Assembly (NCBI GenBank): GCA_963717215.1
Contig: CAVQVS010000003.1
Coordinates: 1-64,000 of the forward strand
Reading direction: 5' to 3'
DNA from: Roseiarcus sp963717215
GTDB taxonomy: Bacteria > Pseudomonadota > Alphaproteobacteria > Rhizobiales > Beijerinckiaceae
Length of the DNA stretch: 64,000 bases
The position numbers were made by a program, and so were the translations under genes. Within the stretch, counting starts at the first letter, position 1. Every line of letters begins with the position of its first letter. Below the pieces are notes generated by a model. That model saw only the letters and a program-made list of their open reading frames with translations. It was not told the origin of the DNA and made no database searches. Positions 1 through 8,950 of this stretch are shown piece after piece.

Positions 1-87
1 CGGAGGGGGCGGGATTCGAACCCGCGATACGGTTTCCCGCATACACACTTTCCAGGCGTGCGCCTTCAGCCGCTCGGCCACCCCTCC
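1..87 (-). tRNA. tRNA-Ser (anticodon GGA)
   Basis: Read on the reverse strand this folds as a class II cloverleaf. The acceptor arms GGAGGGG (complement of 81-87) and CCCCTCC (complement of 2-8) pair fully, with discriminator G at position 1. The T arm carries GGGTTCGAATCCC. The anticodon loop CTGGAAA gives GGA (complement of 51-53). A long variable arm fits serine. It should read UCC and UCU codons. The 3' end abuts the window edge, so whether CCA is encoded cannot be seen. Confidence 0.96.
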
Positions 88-558
88 GTCGCGCGCCATA
101 GGGAGCGCGGGCGAGGGCGATAGCACCGCCCGCTACGCGCGCGCAAGCAGGCCGCCTTGTGCGGCCGGCGCGAAGCGACTGCAAGTCAGCTTCAATGAAA
201 GTAGGTAACCGCGAATAAGTGAGTAAATTAGCTGGCATTCACTAGCGTTTTTTAAAATCGAGACGTTTCAACGGGTTACGGGCAACTCAAAATAAAAAAC
301 TCTTCCCCGAGATTTCGTATCCCTGTCCTCGCCGCCATAAGTCTGGAACGGGTCTCGCCGACCGATGCGAAATCGCAAATATCCGCTCACGCATCGCCAA
401 AATCGGTGAGGCCCGGCTGAGCATGCTTCTTTTGATAGGATATGAGGGCGAGTGCGGCAGCTGGCGAAGATCCTGGAGATCTTTGCGCATACTACGCGAT
501 CTTCGTTGGCCGGGCGCGGCGGCTCCTTTCCGCCCGCGCTCGTCAGTGGAATCCTCGC
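88..558. other. Gene-poor gap between tRNA-Ser and the dehydrogenase gene
   Basis: No convincing gene is seen in these 471 bases. Open frames on both strands have no recognisable motif or ribosome-binding site. The stretch around 211-300 is AT-richer than its surroundings and could hold the promoter of the reverse-strand tRNA, but I cannot point to clear -35 and -10 boxes. Confidence 0.4.
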
Positions 559-1414
559 TTAGCCGATGACGGCGGCGATGTCCTTGTCGCCCAGCCCCTT
601 GGCGTCCGCGCGCGCAAACGCCTTCGCCGCGCCCTCGATCATGCCAGCCGGCAAGCCCAGCGATTGTGCCAGCGCCGTCGCATAGCGAGCGTCCTTGAGC
701 ATGAGGTTGAGCGCGAAATCGGTGGGTTCGAAATCCTGCGCAAGCATGCGCGGCAGTTTCAGCTTGACGATCGGGCTTGCAGGGGCGCCGCCGAGGATGA
801 GCTCGGAGATTTGCTCGTCCTTAAAGCCAGCCTTCTTGGCGACCGCCAGCGCTTCCGCGAGCGCGGCGATCTGACCCGCGGCGAGCTGATTGTTGATGAG
901 CTTCCACGTCGCGCCCGCGCCGACCGGGCCCAGCAGATCCATCTTGTTGCCGACCGCCGCAAGCGCGGGGCGCGCCGCCTCGTAAGTTTTCGGGTCGCCG
1001 CCGACAAAGAACCTCAGTTCTCCATTCGTCGCCGCGGGACGGCTGCCGCCGACCGGCGCGTCGAGAAAGTCAACGCCCTTGGCTTGCGCCTCACGGCTAA
1101 GCTCGCGAATCCAGTCCGGGGTCAATGTGCTCGATTTCGACCCCGATCGCGCCGCTCTTCGCTCCGGCGAGCGCGCCGTCCGCGCCGAGCCACACGGAGC
1201 GCGAAGCGTCATCGTCCGCCACCATGGCGAAGATGAAGTCGGCGTCTGCCGCGGCGTCGCGCGGGGTCACTGCGATCTTCGCGCCCTTGGCCGCGAGCGG
1301 CTCGGCTTTGGCGCGCGTGCAATTCCAGACCGACACCTCAAACCCCTTGGCCAGCCAATTGGCAGCCATGCCGCCTCCCATGATGCCAAGACCGAGAATC
1401 GCAACGTGTTGCAT
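559..1414 (-). pseudogene. NAD(P)-dependent 3-hydroxyisobutyrate dehydrogenase-family oxidoreductase, frameshifted
   Basis: The protein belongs to the beta-hydroxyacid dehydrogenase family, cytosolic enzymes that oxidise short hydroxy acids or reduce semialdehydes with NAD(P). The N-terminal part has a Rossmann motif GLGIMGGGMAANW near residue 8. The second part has the substrate motif DAPVGGS and the catalytic-lysine motif GAGATWKLINNQL. The two parts lie in different frames and join near 1135: removing one A from the AAA at 1135-1137 (complement) gives a continuous VESSTLTPDW and a protein of about 285 residues, normal for the family. The start is placed at the second ATG because AAGGAGG sits about 7 bases upstream of it, whereas the first ATG at 1420 is too close. 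The substrate is unknown. A sequencing error is more likely than true inactivation. Confidence 0.8.
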
Positions 1415-1490
1415 GAACATGCCTCCTTGAGAGTTGAGCCGATCTGGGGCCGCTGGACGCGGCCTGTTCAGAAACCTGCGAACCGGGAGC

Positions 1491-2021
1491 TTACAGCACG
1501 TGCGAACCGTCGCCGGCGCGTTTGGCTGCTTTCTGGAATTTCTTGATCACCCGGTCGCGCTTGAGCTTGGAGATGTGGTCGATGAAGAGAACGCCATCGA
1601 GATGGTCGATCTCATGTTGCAAAACGGTGGCGAGCAGGCCCTCGGCGAGGATCTCGCGTTCCTTCCCCTCGCGGTCGAGGGCGCGGGCCCGCACGGACGC
1701 CGGCCGCTCGACCTCGGCGTAATATTCCGGAATGGAAAGGCAGCCCTCCTCGTAGGTCGAGCGCTCTTCCGACGACCAGACGATCTCCGGATTGATGAAC
1801 ACCTGCGGATCGGGCGCCTCTTCCTTCTTCGCGGTGTCGACCACCAAGAGACGGATGGGCTCGGCGACCTGGATCGCCGCCAGTCCCACGCCCGGCGCGT
1901 CGTGCATGGTTTCGATCATGTCGTCGATCAGCTTGCGCAGATCGTTGTCGACGCGCTCGATTTTTTTGCTGACGAGACGCAACTTTGGATCGGGCAAAAT
2001 GATGATCGGTTTGAGGGCCAT
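1491..2021 (-). CDS. def: Peptide deformylase
   Basis: Removes the formyl group from the N-terminal methionine of nascent proteins; a metal-dependent cytosolic enzyme. All three family motifs are present: GVGLAAIQV (G-x-G-L-A-A-x-Q), EEGCLS with the metal-binding cysteine, and HEIDHLDG, which supplies two histidine ligands and the catalytic glutamate. The ATG at 2021 (MALKPIII) is chosen because family proteins begin there; an upstream in-frame ATG would add 16 residues unlike the family. At 176 residues the length is normal. The usual partner fmt is not downstream; instead the gene precedes the dehydrogenase fragment in the same direction. Intact and probably functional. Confidence 0.96.
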   Translation of the reverse strand: MALKPIIILPDPKLRLVSKKIERVDNDLRKLIDDMIETMHDAPGVGLAAIQVAEPIRLLVVDTAKKEEAPDPQVFINPEIVWSSEERSTYEEGCLSIPEYYAEVERPASVRARALDREGKEREILAEGLLATVLQHEIDHLDGVLFIDHISKLKRDRVIKKFQKAAKRAGDGSHVL

Positions 2022-2125
2022 GCGGGACTTTTCGCGGGAGAAGCGGGGGACTGATAATCGGCTGGACAAGCGCGGTCAAACGTGTTCTTACTTTGTTCCC
2101 TGCTGATTCGCTTAAGGCAGCCGTA

Positions 2126-2317
2126 ATGGTCGCCCCCAGACTGTGATCCGGGGGTGTCCCGGCCATCCGTGCGGTTCGGCGCGATGCGATTGTGCCGAAG
2201 GATGGCGAATTGGGTCGCGCGGCTCGTTTTGCACGACCCGGTTGATACTTGAGTTGGCGAGACGCCGCGACGTGGATGGCCGGGACACCCCCGGATCACA
2301 GTCTGGGGGGCGGCCAT
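2126..2317. repeat. Long inverted-repeat element (MITE- or REP-like)
   Basis: Arms of 43-44 bases at 2126-2168 and 2274-2317 are reverse complements except for one substitution and one extra C. They enclose about 105 bases with no gene. The arm contains the GTCCCGGCCATCC motif often seen in dispersed palindromes of Hyphomicrobiales. The right arm ends 27 bases before the rmuC start, so it lies in that gene's leader. No clear target-site duplication is visible. Confidence 0.75.
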
Positions 2318-2344
2318 GACACAGAGGGCGACGGCGAAGCACAA

Positions 2345-3523
2345 ATGACCTCCGGCGCCATCGCCGTCATTGACGGCGTCCCAATTTCTTTCTCTGAGGC
2401 GCTTGGCGCCGCTTCGGCGCTGTTTGCCACGCTCGCCGCCCTGAGCTTGATCGCCTTTTGGCGCGCAGGGATCGCGCGGCGGCGGGAGCGGGAGATCGCC
2501 GACGAACGGCAGGAGGCGATCGAGGCGCGCTTCACCGCGCTTGCGCAGTCGAGCGCTGAGATCAGCGGGCGTATCGGGGGCATGTCGGAATGGCTCGGGT
2601 CGCGGCAGACGGACCTCGCTCGCGTCGTCGCCGACCGGCTCGATTCGGTCGGGGCGCGACTCGGCGCTGGGCTTGAAAGTCATACGCAGACGACCGGAGA
2701 AAACCTAAGCAAGCTCAACGAGCGTCTGGCCGTCATTGACGCGGCGCAGACGCGCATGAGCGAGATGACGCGTGAAGTCGTGTCGCTCAAGGACATTCTC
2801 TCCAACAAGCAGTCGCGCGGCGCCTTCGGTCAAGGGCGGATGGAGGCGATCGTGCGCGACGGCTTGCCGGTGGGCGCTTACGAGTTCCAGTTCACTCTCT
2901 CCAACCGATCCCGCCCCGATTGCGTCATCCGCCTGCCCGGCGACGCGCGGCTGCTCGCCGTTGACGCCAAGTTCCCGCTCGAAGGCTTTACGGCGTTGCG
3001 CGCCGCGCGCGACGACGAAACGCGCAAGACGGCGTATGCGCGGGTGCGCACGGACGTCGGCAAGCACGTCAAGGACATTGCCGAGCGCTACCTTCTGCCC
3101 GGCGAGACGCAGGACGTCGCGCTCATGTTCGTGCCGTCGGAGGCGATCTATTCCGATCTCGTCGATCAGTTCGACGAACTCGTGCAGAAGGCCCATCGTG
3201 CGCGCGTCGTCATCGTCTCGCCGACCTTGATGATGATGGCGATCAGCGTGGCGCAAGCGATCCTGCGCGACGCGCGCATGCGCGACGAAGCGCATCAGAT
3301 CCAGGCCGAGGTCGGCAAGCTCATGAACGACGTTCGCCTGCTTGTCGAACGCGCGGGCAAGCTCGAGACGCATTTCCGTCAGACGCAGGAGGACCTCGCC
3401 GGAATCGGCGCCGCGAGTGCGCGGGTTGCGCGGCGGAGCGAGCGGATCGAGTCCATGGACTTTTCGCGCGAGGGGGACGCGCCGGCGCCGGACATTTTGC
3501 GCTTCGCGCGCGGAGCGGAGTAG
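2345..3523 (+). CDS. rmuC: DNA recombination protein RmuC
   Basis: RmuC-family proteins limit recombination between inverted repeats and are thought to carry a restriction-endonuclease-like fold. The N terminus has one membrane-spanning helix (about residues 16-38), then a charged coiled-coil-like region (about 40-150), then the conserved core opening with LSNKQSRGAFGQG and containing LLAVDAKFPLE (a D-x-K nuclease-like pattern) and LMFVPSEAIYSDL. The start at 2345 gives 392 residues and places the helix at the N terminus. The open frame extends further upstream only by running through the inverted repeat, which is unlikely to be coding. Transcribed away from def; intact. Confidence 0.93.
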   Translation: MTSGAIAVIDGVPISFSEALGAASALFATLAALSLIAFWRAGIARRREREIADERQEAIEARFTALAQSSAEISGRIGGMSEWLGSRQTDLARVVADRLDSVGARLGAGLESHTQTTGENLSKLNERLAVIDAAQTRMSEMTREVVSLKDILSNKQSRGAFGQGRMEAIVRDGLPVGAYEFQFTLSNRSRPDCVIRLPGDARLLAVDAKFPLEGFTALRAARDDETRKTAYARVRTDVGKHVKDIAERYLLPGETQDVALMFVPSEAIYSDLVDQFDELVQKAHRARVVIVSPTLMMMAISVAQAILRDARMRDEAHQIQAEVGKLMNDVRLLVERAGKLETHFRQTQEDLAGIGAASARVARRSERIESMDFSREGDAPAPDILRFARGAE

Positions 3524-3961
3524 GCCGGGCTCTTCGGCCGTTCACCTCAGGATTTCGGCGGCGCTGGCGCGCTGTTCGTCTCCTCTGCGGCGACATCCGA
3601 CCGCAGGCGAGCGCTCCGAACTGAGCGGCGCCCGGGCGGATGGCGCGACGGGTTCGCGTCGTGCGCTTTCACACGAATGTGAGAGGGTCGCCCAGGCCTC
3701 CGGGCTGGTCTCATAGATGGTCACAAGGTCGGGAGCCGCATGACCGTTATCGTTGGCGCAGACGCCGGCGAAATCGTCCTCGACGATCGCTCCTACCGTG
3801 GTCCTCAAGGTTCTGCGCAGGGGCGTCGCCTCCGCCGGCGAAGGGATGCGCGGGCTAGACGGGACCGGAAAGATCAGTAAGGACATGGCGATGACCGCAA
3901 CGCCGCGAATCGGCGCGCGGTGAGGCCGTGGCGACCTGGGGCTTTTCGAGGGGGCTGAACG
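3524..3961. other. Gap between rmuC and the L,D-transpeptidase gene
   Basis: No gene is assigned with confidence. A reverse-strand frame from about 3886 down to 3542 (starting MSLLIFPVP, containing GVCANDNGHAAPD and IYETSPEAWATL) reads somewhat like a small protein of about 114 residues. However, it has no ribosome-binding site and no recognised domain, so it is only noted here. Confidence 0.3.
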
Positions 3962-4768
3962 ATGACTGCGCGTATCGACCGACGAAGCGTCCTTGCTGGA
4001 ATTTCGGTCCTGCTTGGGGGGTGCGCGAGCCAGGGCGGAATGCCGTTCGGGTCCGGCTTCGGCAACCCGTCCGAATACGGCCCGATCAATGACCACGGGC
4101 ACGAGATCCCTGCGCTCGACATGAGTCGGATCGATCCCGGGGTGCTTCGCCGGCAAGTCGCTTTCGCCAGCCCTTATCGGCCTGGCACGATCGTCGTCAT
4201 GATCGGTGAACGGCATCTCTATTTCGTCGAGCCGGGCGGCATGGCGATGCGCTATACCGTCGGCGTCGGCCGCGAGGAGGCCCTCAATTTCCGCGGCAAC
4301 GCCGTCATCGGCAGAAAAGCGGAATGGCCTCACTGGACGCCGACCGCAGAGATGATTCACCGGATGCCGATTTACGCGCATTACACGGCCGGCCTGCCGG
4401 GCGGCATCAACAATCCGCTCGGGGCGCGCGCCCTTTACCTCTATCGCGGCAATCAGGACACCTACTTCCGCCTTCATGGCACGATCGAGCCGGAGACGAT
4501 CGGCCAGAAGGTTTCGAGCGGCTGTATTCGCCTGTTCAATCACGACATCATCGACCTCTACAATCGCGCCCCGGTCGGCACCCAGGTCATCGTGATTCAG
4601 GAAGGCCAGTCCATGCGGGCGGAAGCCGGCCCGGGGATGAACGGGTATTACGAGCCCGGAGCCGAGCCGATTGGACCCTACGAGGGGCCTCCGGGTCCCT
4701 ATCCTGGTCCGCCTGGCCCTTACACCGGCCCCTATTATGAGCCGCCGCCGTGGGCATGGGGATATTGA
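3962..4768 (+). CDS. L,D-transpeptidase (YkuD domain) lipoprotein
   Basis: A cell-wall enzyme family that cross-links peptidoglycan through 3-3 bonds or attaches proteins to it. The N terminus carries a twin-arginine-like RR followed by a lipobox LLGGC with Cys about residue 21, so a periplasmic lipoprotein is predicted. The YkuD catalytic region is seen as HGTIEPE near residue 171 and SSGCIRL near 186-192, supplying the histidine and nucleophilic cysteine. The C-terminal 40 residues are a Pro/Gly/Tyr-rich tail (GPPGPYPGPPGPY). At 268 residues it is normal for alphaproteobacterial members, which often carry such tails. Monocistronic; tRNA-Leu follows. Confidence 0.93.
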   Translation: MTARIDRRSVLAGISVLLGGCASQGGMPFGSGFGNPSEYGPINDHGHEIPALDMSRIDPGVLRRQVAFASPYRPGTIVVMIGERHLYFVEPGGMAMRYTVGVGREEALNFRGNAVIGRKAEWPHWTPTAEMIHRMPIYAHYTAGLPGGINNPLGARALYLYRGNQDTYFRLHGTIEPETIGQKVSSGCIRLFNHDIIDLYNRAPVGTQVIVIQEGQSMRAEAGPGMNGYYEPGAEPIGPYEGPPGPYPGPPGPYTGPYYEPPPWAWGY

Positions 4769-4902
4769 TCCGCGCCGCGCGGCTGATCGAGAGCGGCCAA
4801 TTCGACGGCCCCATCGCCTGGGCTGCTTTCACTTGTCTTCGCGAAAACGATGCGTTAGACGACCGCCTTCGCTTTGCGCCGCCTGACGCACGGCGAAAAA
4901 GT

Positions 4903-4989
4903 GCGGCCATGGCGGAACTGGTAGACGCGCTAGCTTGAGGTGCTAGTTCTTTAACCGGAGTGGAGGTTCGAGTCCTCTTGGCCGCACCA
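4903..4989 (+). tRNA. tRNA-Leu (anticodon GAG)
   Basis: The acceptor arms GCGGCCA (4903-4909) and TGGCCGC (4979-4985) pair fully, followed by discriminator A and an encoded CCA (4987-4989). The anticodon stem CTAGC/GCTAG holds the loop TTGAGGT, giving anticodon GAG, which reads CUC and CUU leucine codons. A long variable arm and GGTTCGAGTCC T arm are present, as expected for leucine. Confidence 0.97.
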
Positions 4990-5302
4990 AAATTATTTTG
5001 CACCTTTGATATTCGCTCTTACGCCACCGGTCCGGCCCGACCATGCCGCCGCTCACCAATCCGCTCGCCGCGCTGGCTGGCGAGTTTCGGACCATGGGTT
5101 CGAGTTGTGCGGATTCGACCGCGGCGGCGCTCAGCACGGGCAGTTCCTGCACGGAAACGTACGCCATTCTATAGCACACGGGCTGGCAGTTGAAAATTTG
5201 GCGGCGAGGCCGCATACCGTCAATCGACCTAAAGGCCTAGGACAGGACCTAGGCCCTCAGGCCAATCTTGTGCCCCGAGGGATCGTGGTCGACGATCGGT
5301 CC
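4990..5302. promoter_or_regulatory. Leader region of the response-regulator gene with a hairpin
   Basis: No gene is seen. An inverted repeat GGCCTAGG (5234-5241) / CCTAGGCC (5248-5255) with a 6-base loop lies about 48 bases before the regulator start. It could be an operator or a leader hairpin; no T-run follows it, so it is not a typical terminator. The frame of the downstream gene stays open through this region but has no family-like sequence before 5303. Confidence 0.4.
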
Positions 5303-5941
5303 ATGAAGCTATTGATCATTGATGACCACCCTGTTGTGCGGGACGGCCTCGCTGCGCTGCTGCGGCAGTTGGGGCCGGAGGTCACTGTGTTGCTGGCCGA
5401 TGGCGCTTCGCAAGGGCTCGGCATGGCCGATGCTCATCCGGATCTCGATGTCGTTCTTCTCGATCTGGCAATGCCCGGGAGCGACGGATTCGCCGCGCTG
5501 AACGAATTCGGCAGGCTCCAGCCTCAATTTCCAGTCGTCGTTCTCTCGTCGTCCGAAGACCCTCGCGACGTGCGCCGCGCGCTGGCGTCCGGGGCCCTCG
5601 GCTATATTCCCAAATCCGCACCGCCGCGAACCATCCTCGCGGCGGTGCGGTTCGTGCTCGCCGGCAATGTTTATTTGCCGACCCTGTTGGCTCAGGATAC
5701 GGCCTCCCCGGGAGACGGGCCTGCAGACCCTAGCGTGCCGAAAAGCGGTGTGCACTTGACGGGCCGTCAAATCGATGTGTTGCGGCTGCTTTGCGAAGGG
5801 CGTTCGAACAAGGAAATCGGTCGAACGCTCGGAGTCTCTCAAAAGACCGTCAAAGTCCACGTTACCGCAATCTTCAGGGCGCTGAACGTGGTGAATTGCA
5901 CACAGGCGGCCGCAAAGGCAGACAAAGCGGGATTGATCTAG
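5303..5941 (+). CDS. LuxR/NarL-family response regulator
   Basis: A two-component transcription factor. The receiver domain (about residues 1-120) has the acidic pair IDDHP, the phosphorylation site in VVLLDLAMPG (Asp about 53), the switch Ser in LSSSE and the Lys in YIPKS. The C-terminal LuxR-type helix-turn-helix (about 150-210) reads LTGRQIDVLRLLCEG, then SNKEIGRTLGVSQKTVKVHV. The start at 5303 gives 212 residues, a normal NarL-family length; the longer open frame upstream is not conserved in character. No histidine kinase is adjacent, so the partner and targets are unknown. Confidence 0.92.
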   Translation: MKLLIIDDHPVVRDGLAALLRQLGPEVTVLLADGASQGLGMADAHPDLDVVLLDLAMPGSDGFAALNEFGRLQPQFPVVVLSSSEDPRDVRRALASGALGYIPKSAPPRTILAAVRFVLAGNVYLPTLLAQDTASPGDGPADPSVPKSGVHLTGRQIDVLRLLCEGRSNKEIGRTLGVSQKTVKVHVTAIFRALNVVNCTQAAAKADKAGLI

Positions 5942-6128
5942 GGCGCCGATCATTGGCGCGCATCACCGTCAGGGGTGGGAATAGCGTGAACTTACGCCTC
6001 CCTGGCGGTGGCCTGTGGCCGTGACGAGTTCATGAATTAGGATCAGGCGCGGGATGTGTGCCTTGTGGGATCGCTCGGGGCGCGGCGCGCACGCCTTTTC
6101 GATCTCTTGCTGCTTTCAGCGACGCTGA

Positions 6129-6395
6129 CTACGCCGCGCGCAGCTTCCGCGGATCGTCCAGATGTTCTTGATCAATCGGCCCGTCGAGCTCGAGCCCGTC
6201 GGGCATCATAATGACCGATTGCGGTCGGCGTTGGCACTCATACATCGCAAATCGAATTGCCTCGTTCCGGTTCGCGAACAAGCCGCCGCACAAGCTGTGG
6301 GCGTCTTTGACGACCCAATGACCACCGCGGTCTTTCCCGATGAACAAACAGGAAGTGTTCGCGGCGCTTGCCGCTTTGATGTTTTGCTGGATCAT
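6129..6395 (-). CDS. Small hypothetical protein
   Basis: An 88-residue protein I cannot assign to a named family. It is probably real because its composition is protein-like, with a compact block GKDRGGHWVVKD then CGGLFANRNEAIRFAMYE, a pattern seen in small uncharacterised alphaproteobacterial proteins. There is no signal peptide or membrane segment, so it should be cytosolic. It is transcribed on the reverse strand, with another small reverse-strand candidate upstream. No function is proposed. Confidence 0.6.
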   Translation of the reverse strand: MIQQNIKAASAANTSCLFIGKDRGGHWVVKDAHSLCGGLFANRNEAIRFAMYECQRRPQSVIMMPDGLELDGPIDQEHLDDPRKLRAA

Positions 6396-6474
6396 TGATT
6401 TTGCCTCGTGTTCGCGACGTCCCGGCCATGTCTTCTGGCGAGCCCATCGCCTGAAATCGTTCTATGGCTGCCGA

Positions 6475-6669
6475 TCACTGGGGCAATCGGGCTAGGAGCT
6501 CGGCCATCAGGCCGAATGCTGGTGCAATCATCAGGAGCACGCCGAGCCGGGTGAATATTTGTAACGGCGACGGGGGATCGAACTCATACGGATCGTGTCG
6601 AGCAATACCATGCCCTCGCGGATGGTCTTGTCTCTCCGTGTTCACTCGATCCCATAGCAAATTGCGCAT
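6475..6669 (-). CDS. Small hypothetical membrane protein
   Basis: A possible 64-residue protein with a charged N-terminal half and one C-terminal hydrophobic helix (TRLGVLLMIAPAFGLMAELL). The ATG at 6669 is preceded by a GGAGAC-like ribosome-binding site; a longer open frame upstream is proline-rich and unlikely to be coding. It lies just upstream of the small hypothetical gene at 6129-6395 on the same strand. No family is recognised; it may be spurious. Confidence 0.35.
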   Translation of the reverse strand: MRNLLWDRVNTERQDHPRGHGIARHDPYEFDPPSPLQIFTRLGVLLMIAPAFGLMAELLARLPQ

Positions 6670-6839
6670 TAGAGCGGGTCTCCATGTCCTTGGATGGCGA
6701 AAAGATGTGCTCGGAGGCGTAAGCGTTCGAGAGTGAATTAGGGGCTCAAGTGTAAGAAAAGGATAAGGCGCGAACGCATTGGGGCACGGACGTGGACGTT
6801 GTGCGTTGCTGTGCACGAGCCTATTGGAGGGAGCGATAA

Positions 6840-7817
6840 ATGGCCGAAGGAGGAGATGCCGGCGACGCCGGGATCAAGACGTACGACGTCGCCACGAATG
6901 ACATCTTCTTATCCGTAACTGAGCAAGGGCAGGGACCAGCCGTTCTTTTCTGCCATGGGTTTCCGGATACGTCCTACACATGGCGCCGGCAGATGAAGGC
7001 CGTCGCGTCAGCTGGATATCGAGCGATTGCGCCGGACATGCGTGGCTATGGACGCAGCTCAGCGCCCGCGGACGCAAACTTGTACACGCCGCTGCAAACG
7101 ACCGGCGACCTCATTGGTCTGCTCGATGAGCTGACGATCGCGAGCGCGGTCCTTGTGGGACATGACTGGGGCGCAACGCATGCGTGGAACGCGGCGATGA
7201 TGCGTCCCGATCGATTCAAAGCCGTGTTCGGTCTGAGTGTGCCCTACATTCCGCGTGGGGATGTCAGCATCTTCGACAAAATGCGGAAATCGGGTCATCA
7301 AAAAGATTTCTACATGTTCGATCAGATCCGACCCGAGGCCGATCAAATTTGGGCTGACGCCGCCGTCAGCATTCCGGGGGTTCTCTATTGGGCTTCGGGT
7401 TCCGCTCCAGCTGATGAGAGGTGGAGCCCCGTCCATCCTGCTCGGGGCCTTCATCGGCCGATTCCCGGGCGGTTGCCGTTTTGGGCGGAGCCAGATTACG
7501 TCAGTCATAATGTTGCGGAATTCCAGCGCACTGGCTTCCACGGCGGGCTGAACTACTACCGCGCGGCCGAACCGTATTTCGCTCTGTCCGCCGCTTTCAA
7601 GGGCGCGAAGATCTTTCAACCATCCTTTCTCATTTGGGGGAAAGCAGATGGCTTGAAAGAGCTCTATCCCTTGTCCCTGGACCTGGCGCCCGCTGGCCTT
7701 CCCGGTCTCATCGGGGCGCTCGAACTCGACAATGTGGGCCACTGGGTGCACCACGAAGCCTCTGCCGAGGTCAGTGATCAGCTGGTGAACTTCCTGCGCA
7801 CCGTAGTCCCGGCCTAA
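6840..7817 (+). CDS. Alpha/beta hydrolase, epoxide-hydrolase-like
   Basis: The protein has the alpha/beta-hydrolase fold with an aspartate nucleophile in VGHDWGA (about residue 103), an HGFPD oxyanion motif (about 40) and a late histidine in NVGHWVHHE (about 302). Asp at the nucleophile elbow and the lid motif GGLNYYR match soluble epoxide hydrolases, which open epoxides to diols through an ester intermediate. Haloalkane dehalogenases and fluoroacetate dehalogenases share part of this pattern and remain alternatives. At 325 residues the length is normal. No signal peptide, so cytosolic. It stands alone between small genes; substrate unknown. Confidence 0.88.
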   Translation: MAEGGDAGDAGIKTYDVATNDIFLSVTEQGQGPAVLFCHGFPDTSYTWRRQMKAVASAGYRAIAPDMRGYGRSSAPADANLYTPLQTTGDLIGLLDELTIASAVLVGHDWGATHAWNAAMMRPDRFKAVFGLSVPYIPRGDVSIFDKMRKSGHQKDFYMFDQIRPEADQIWADAAVSIPGVLYWASGSAPADERWSPVHPARGLHRPIPGRLPFWAEPDYVSHNVAEFQRTGFHGGLNYYRAAEPYFALSAAFKGAKIFQPSFLIWGKADGLKELYPLSLDLAPAGLPGLIGALELDNVGHWVHHEASAEVSDQLVNFLRTVVPA

Positions 7818-7828
7818 CTCGATTTGCG

Positions 7829-8769
7829 TTAAGTCGGCCGGACCCGTCCGGGAACGCCAAGCGGGCATTCGAGAGCATTACGGTCCCAGCCTGCTGCGTC
7901 AGCTGCAGCCGCATAGGTTGTCGACAGGAAGTCGAGCAGAAGCGCATGCGGGTCTTGCGCTCGCGCGACGGCGTCATACGGCAGGATGAATTCGCCAAGA
8001 TTTGTCTCGAAGGAGCCGCCTGGCGCGATTTGCCGGTCGCGGAAGCCAGCCGGTTCGGGATAGGCGTAGGAATAGAAGGCCGCGCGCGGAAAGGCCTCGT
8101 TTCCCGGCCAGAAGCCGGCGCTGCTCACCTCGTGCGAATAGGCTTCGCGCGCGACGTCGTCGGGCAGTCCGGGCACGCCGCCGGGATGGGGCGGGGCGGG
8201 GCGCCCGAGAAGCGCGTGACCGCAAGGTCGAAGCTGCCCCAGAAGAAATGCACCGGGCTCGCCTTGCCGATAAATCCGCTGCGGAAGAGCTTGAAGACGC
8301 GGTCCGCCTGGACGAGCGCGCGCCAGAAGCGGTGCGCGGCGGCTGAATCATAGGCGGCGTGCGTCCGGTCTTCCGAAAAGCGGATCGGACACGGAACTTC
8401 GTTGGGCGTCTCTCGGATCGCGACCGAAACGCCCACGCTCTCTAGGAGACCGATGGTCGCGGAAAAGAAATCCGCGACCGACTGGGCCTTGAGCGGCAGG
8501 AACCGTTCTTCCCCCGGCTGGTTCGCACGTTGAGCCGATGACCGATGAAGTCGAACTCGATTTCGAACATCTCATTCCCGATCGGGATTGGCGACGTGCC
8601 GAGTTCCCGGGTGGTGACATAGAGTGGCGTCTGCCAGCTGTGATTGAGCCAGGGGGTCAGCGTCAGCCGGATCTTGCCCACGATCTGGGTCCAAAGCTGC
8701 AAGGTCGCGAGCGTGTCGCTCCAGGCTGAATAAGTGAGATCGGGCCAGATCGGATTAGTCGTCGTTCAT
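7829..8769 (-). pseudogene. DUF5996 family protein, frameshifted
   Basis: Segments in different frames together make a DUF5996 protein of about 310 residues. The N-terminal part reads LQLWTQIVGKIRL and PLYVTTRELGTSPIPIG. The middle reads SPVHFFWGSFDLAVTRFSG. The C-terminal part reads YSYAYPEPAGF and LGEFILPYDAV. The junctions lie near 8500 and 8200, and a third near 8755 is needed to reach the only nearby ATG (8769). The family is uncharacterised. Cytosolic, no signal peptide. The broken frame most likely reflects sequence errors, since all parts are well preserved. Confidence 0.75.
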
Positions 8770-8950
8770 GGGGTTCACAATAGCCTTTCCGGAGGTCCCC
8801 CGCGCCGTCAGTTCGCCCCGCTCAAGAGGCGAACCCTGGAAGCTCGCGCAGGGTTGAACGCGTTTCGGCATTTTCCATCATGTAAACTTTCGTTTATCGC
8901 TCCTAAATCATCCCGGATGTTGCAGCGCGGCGCAGATCAGGAAACACGCT

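Noticed and set aside
442..1236. 264-residue open frame on the plus strand
   Set aside because: It is antisense to the dehydrogenase gene, is very rich in Arg and Ala, and has no motif.
3542..4543. 333-residue open frame on the minus strand
   Set aside because: Most of it is antisense to the clearly real L,D-transpeptidase gene; only its last third (3542-3886) lies in a gap and has no firm support.
5234..5255. Rho-independent terminator
   Set aside because: The hairpin is not followed by a run of T on either strand.
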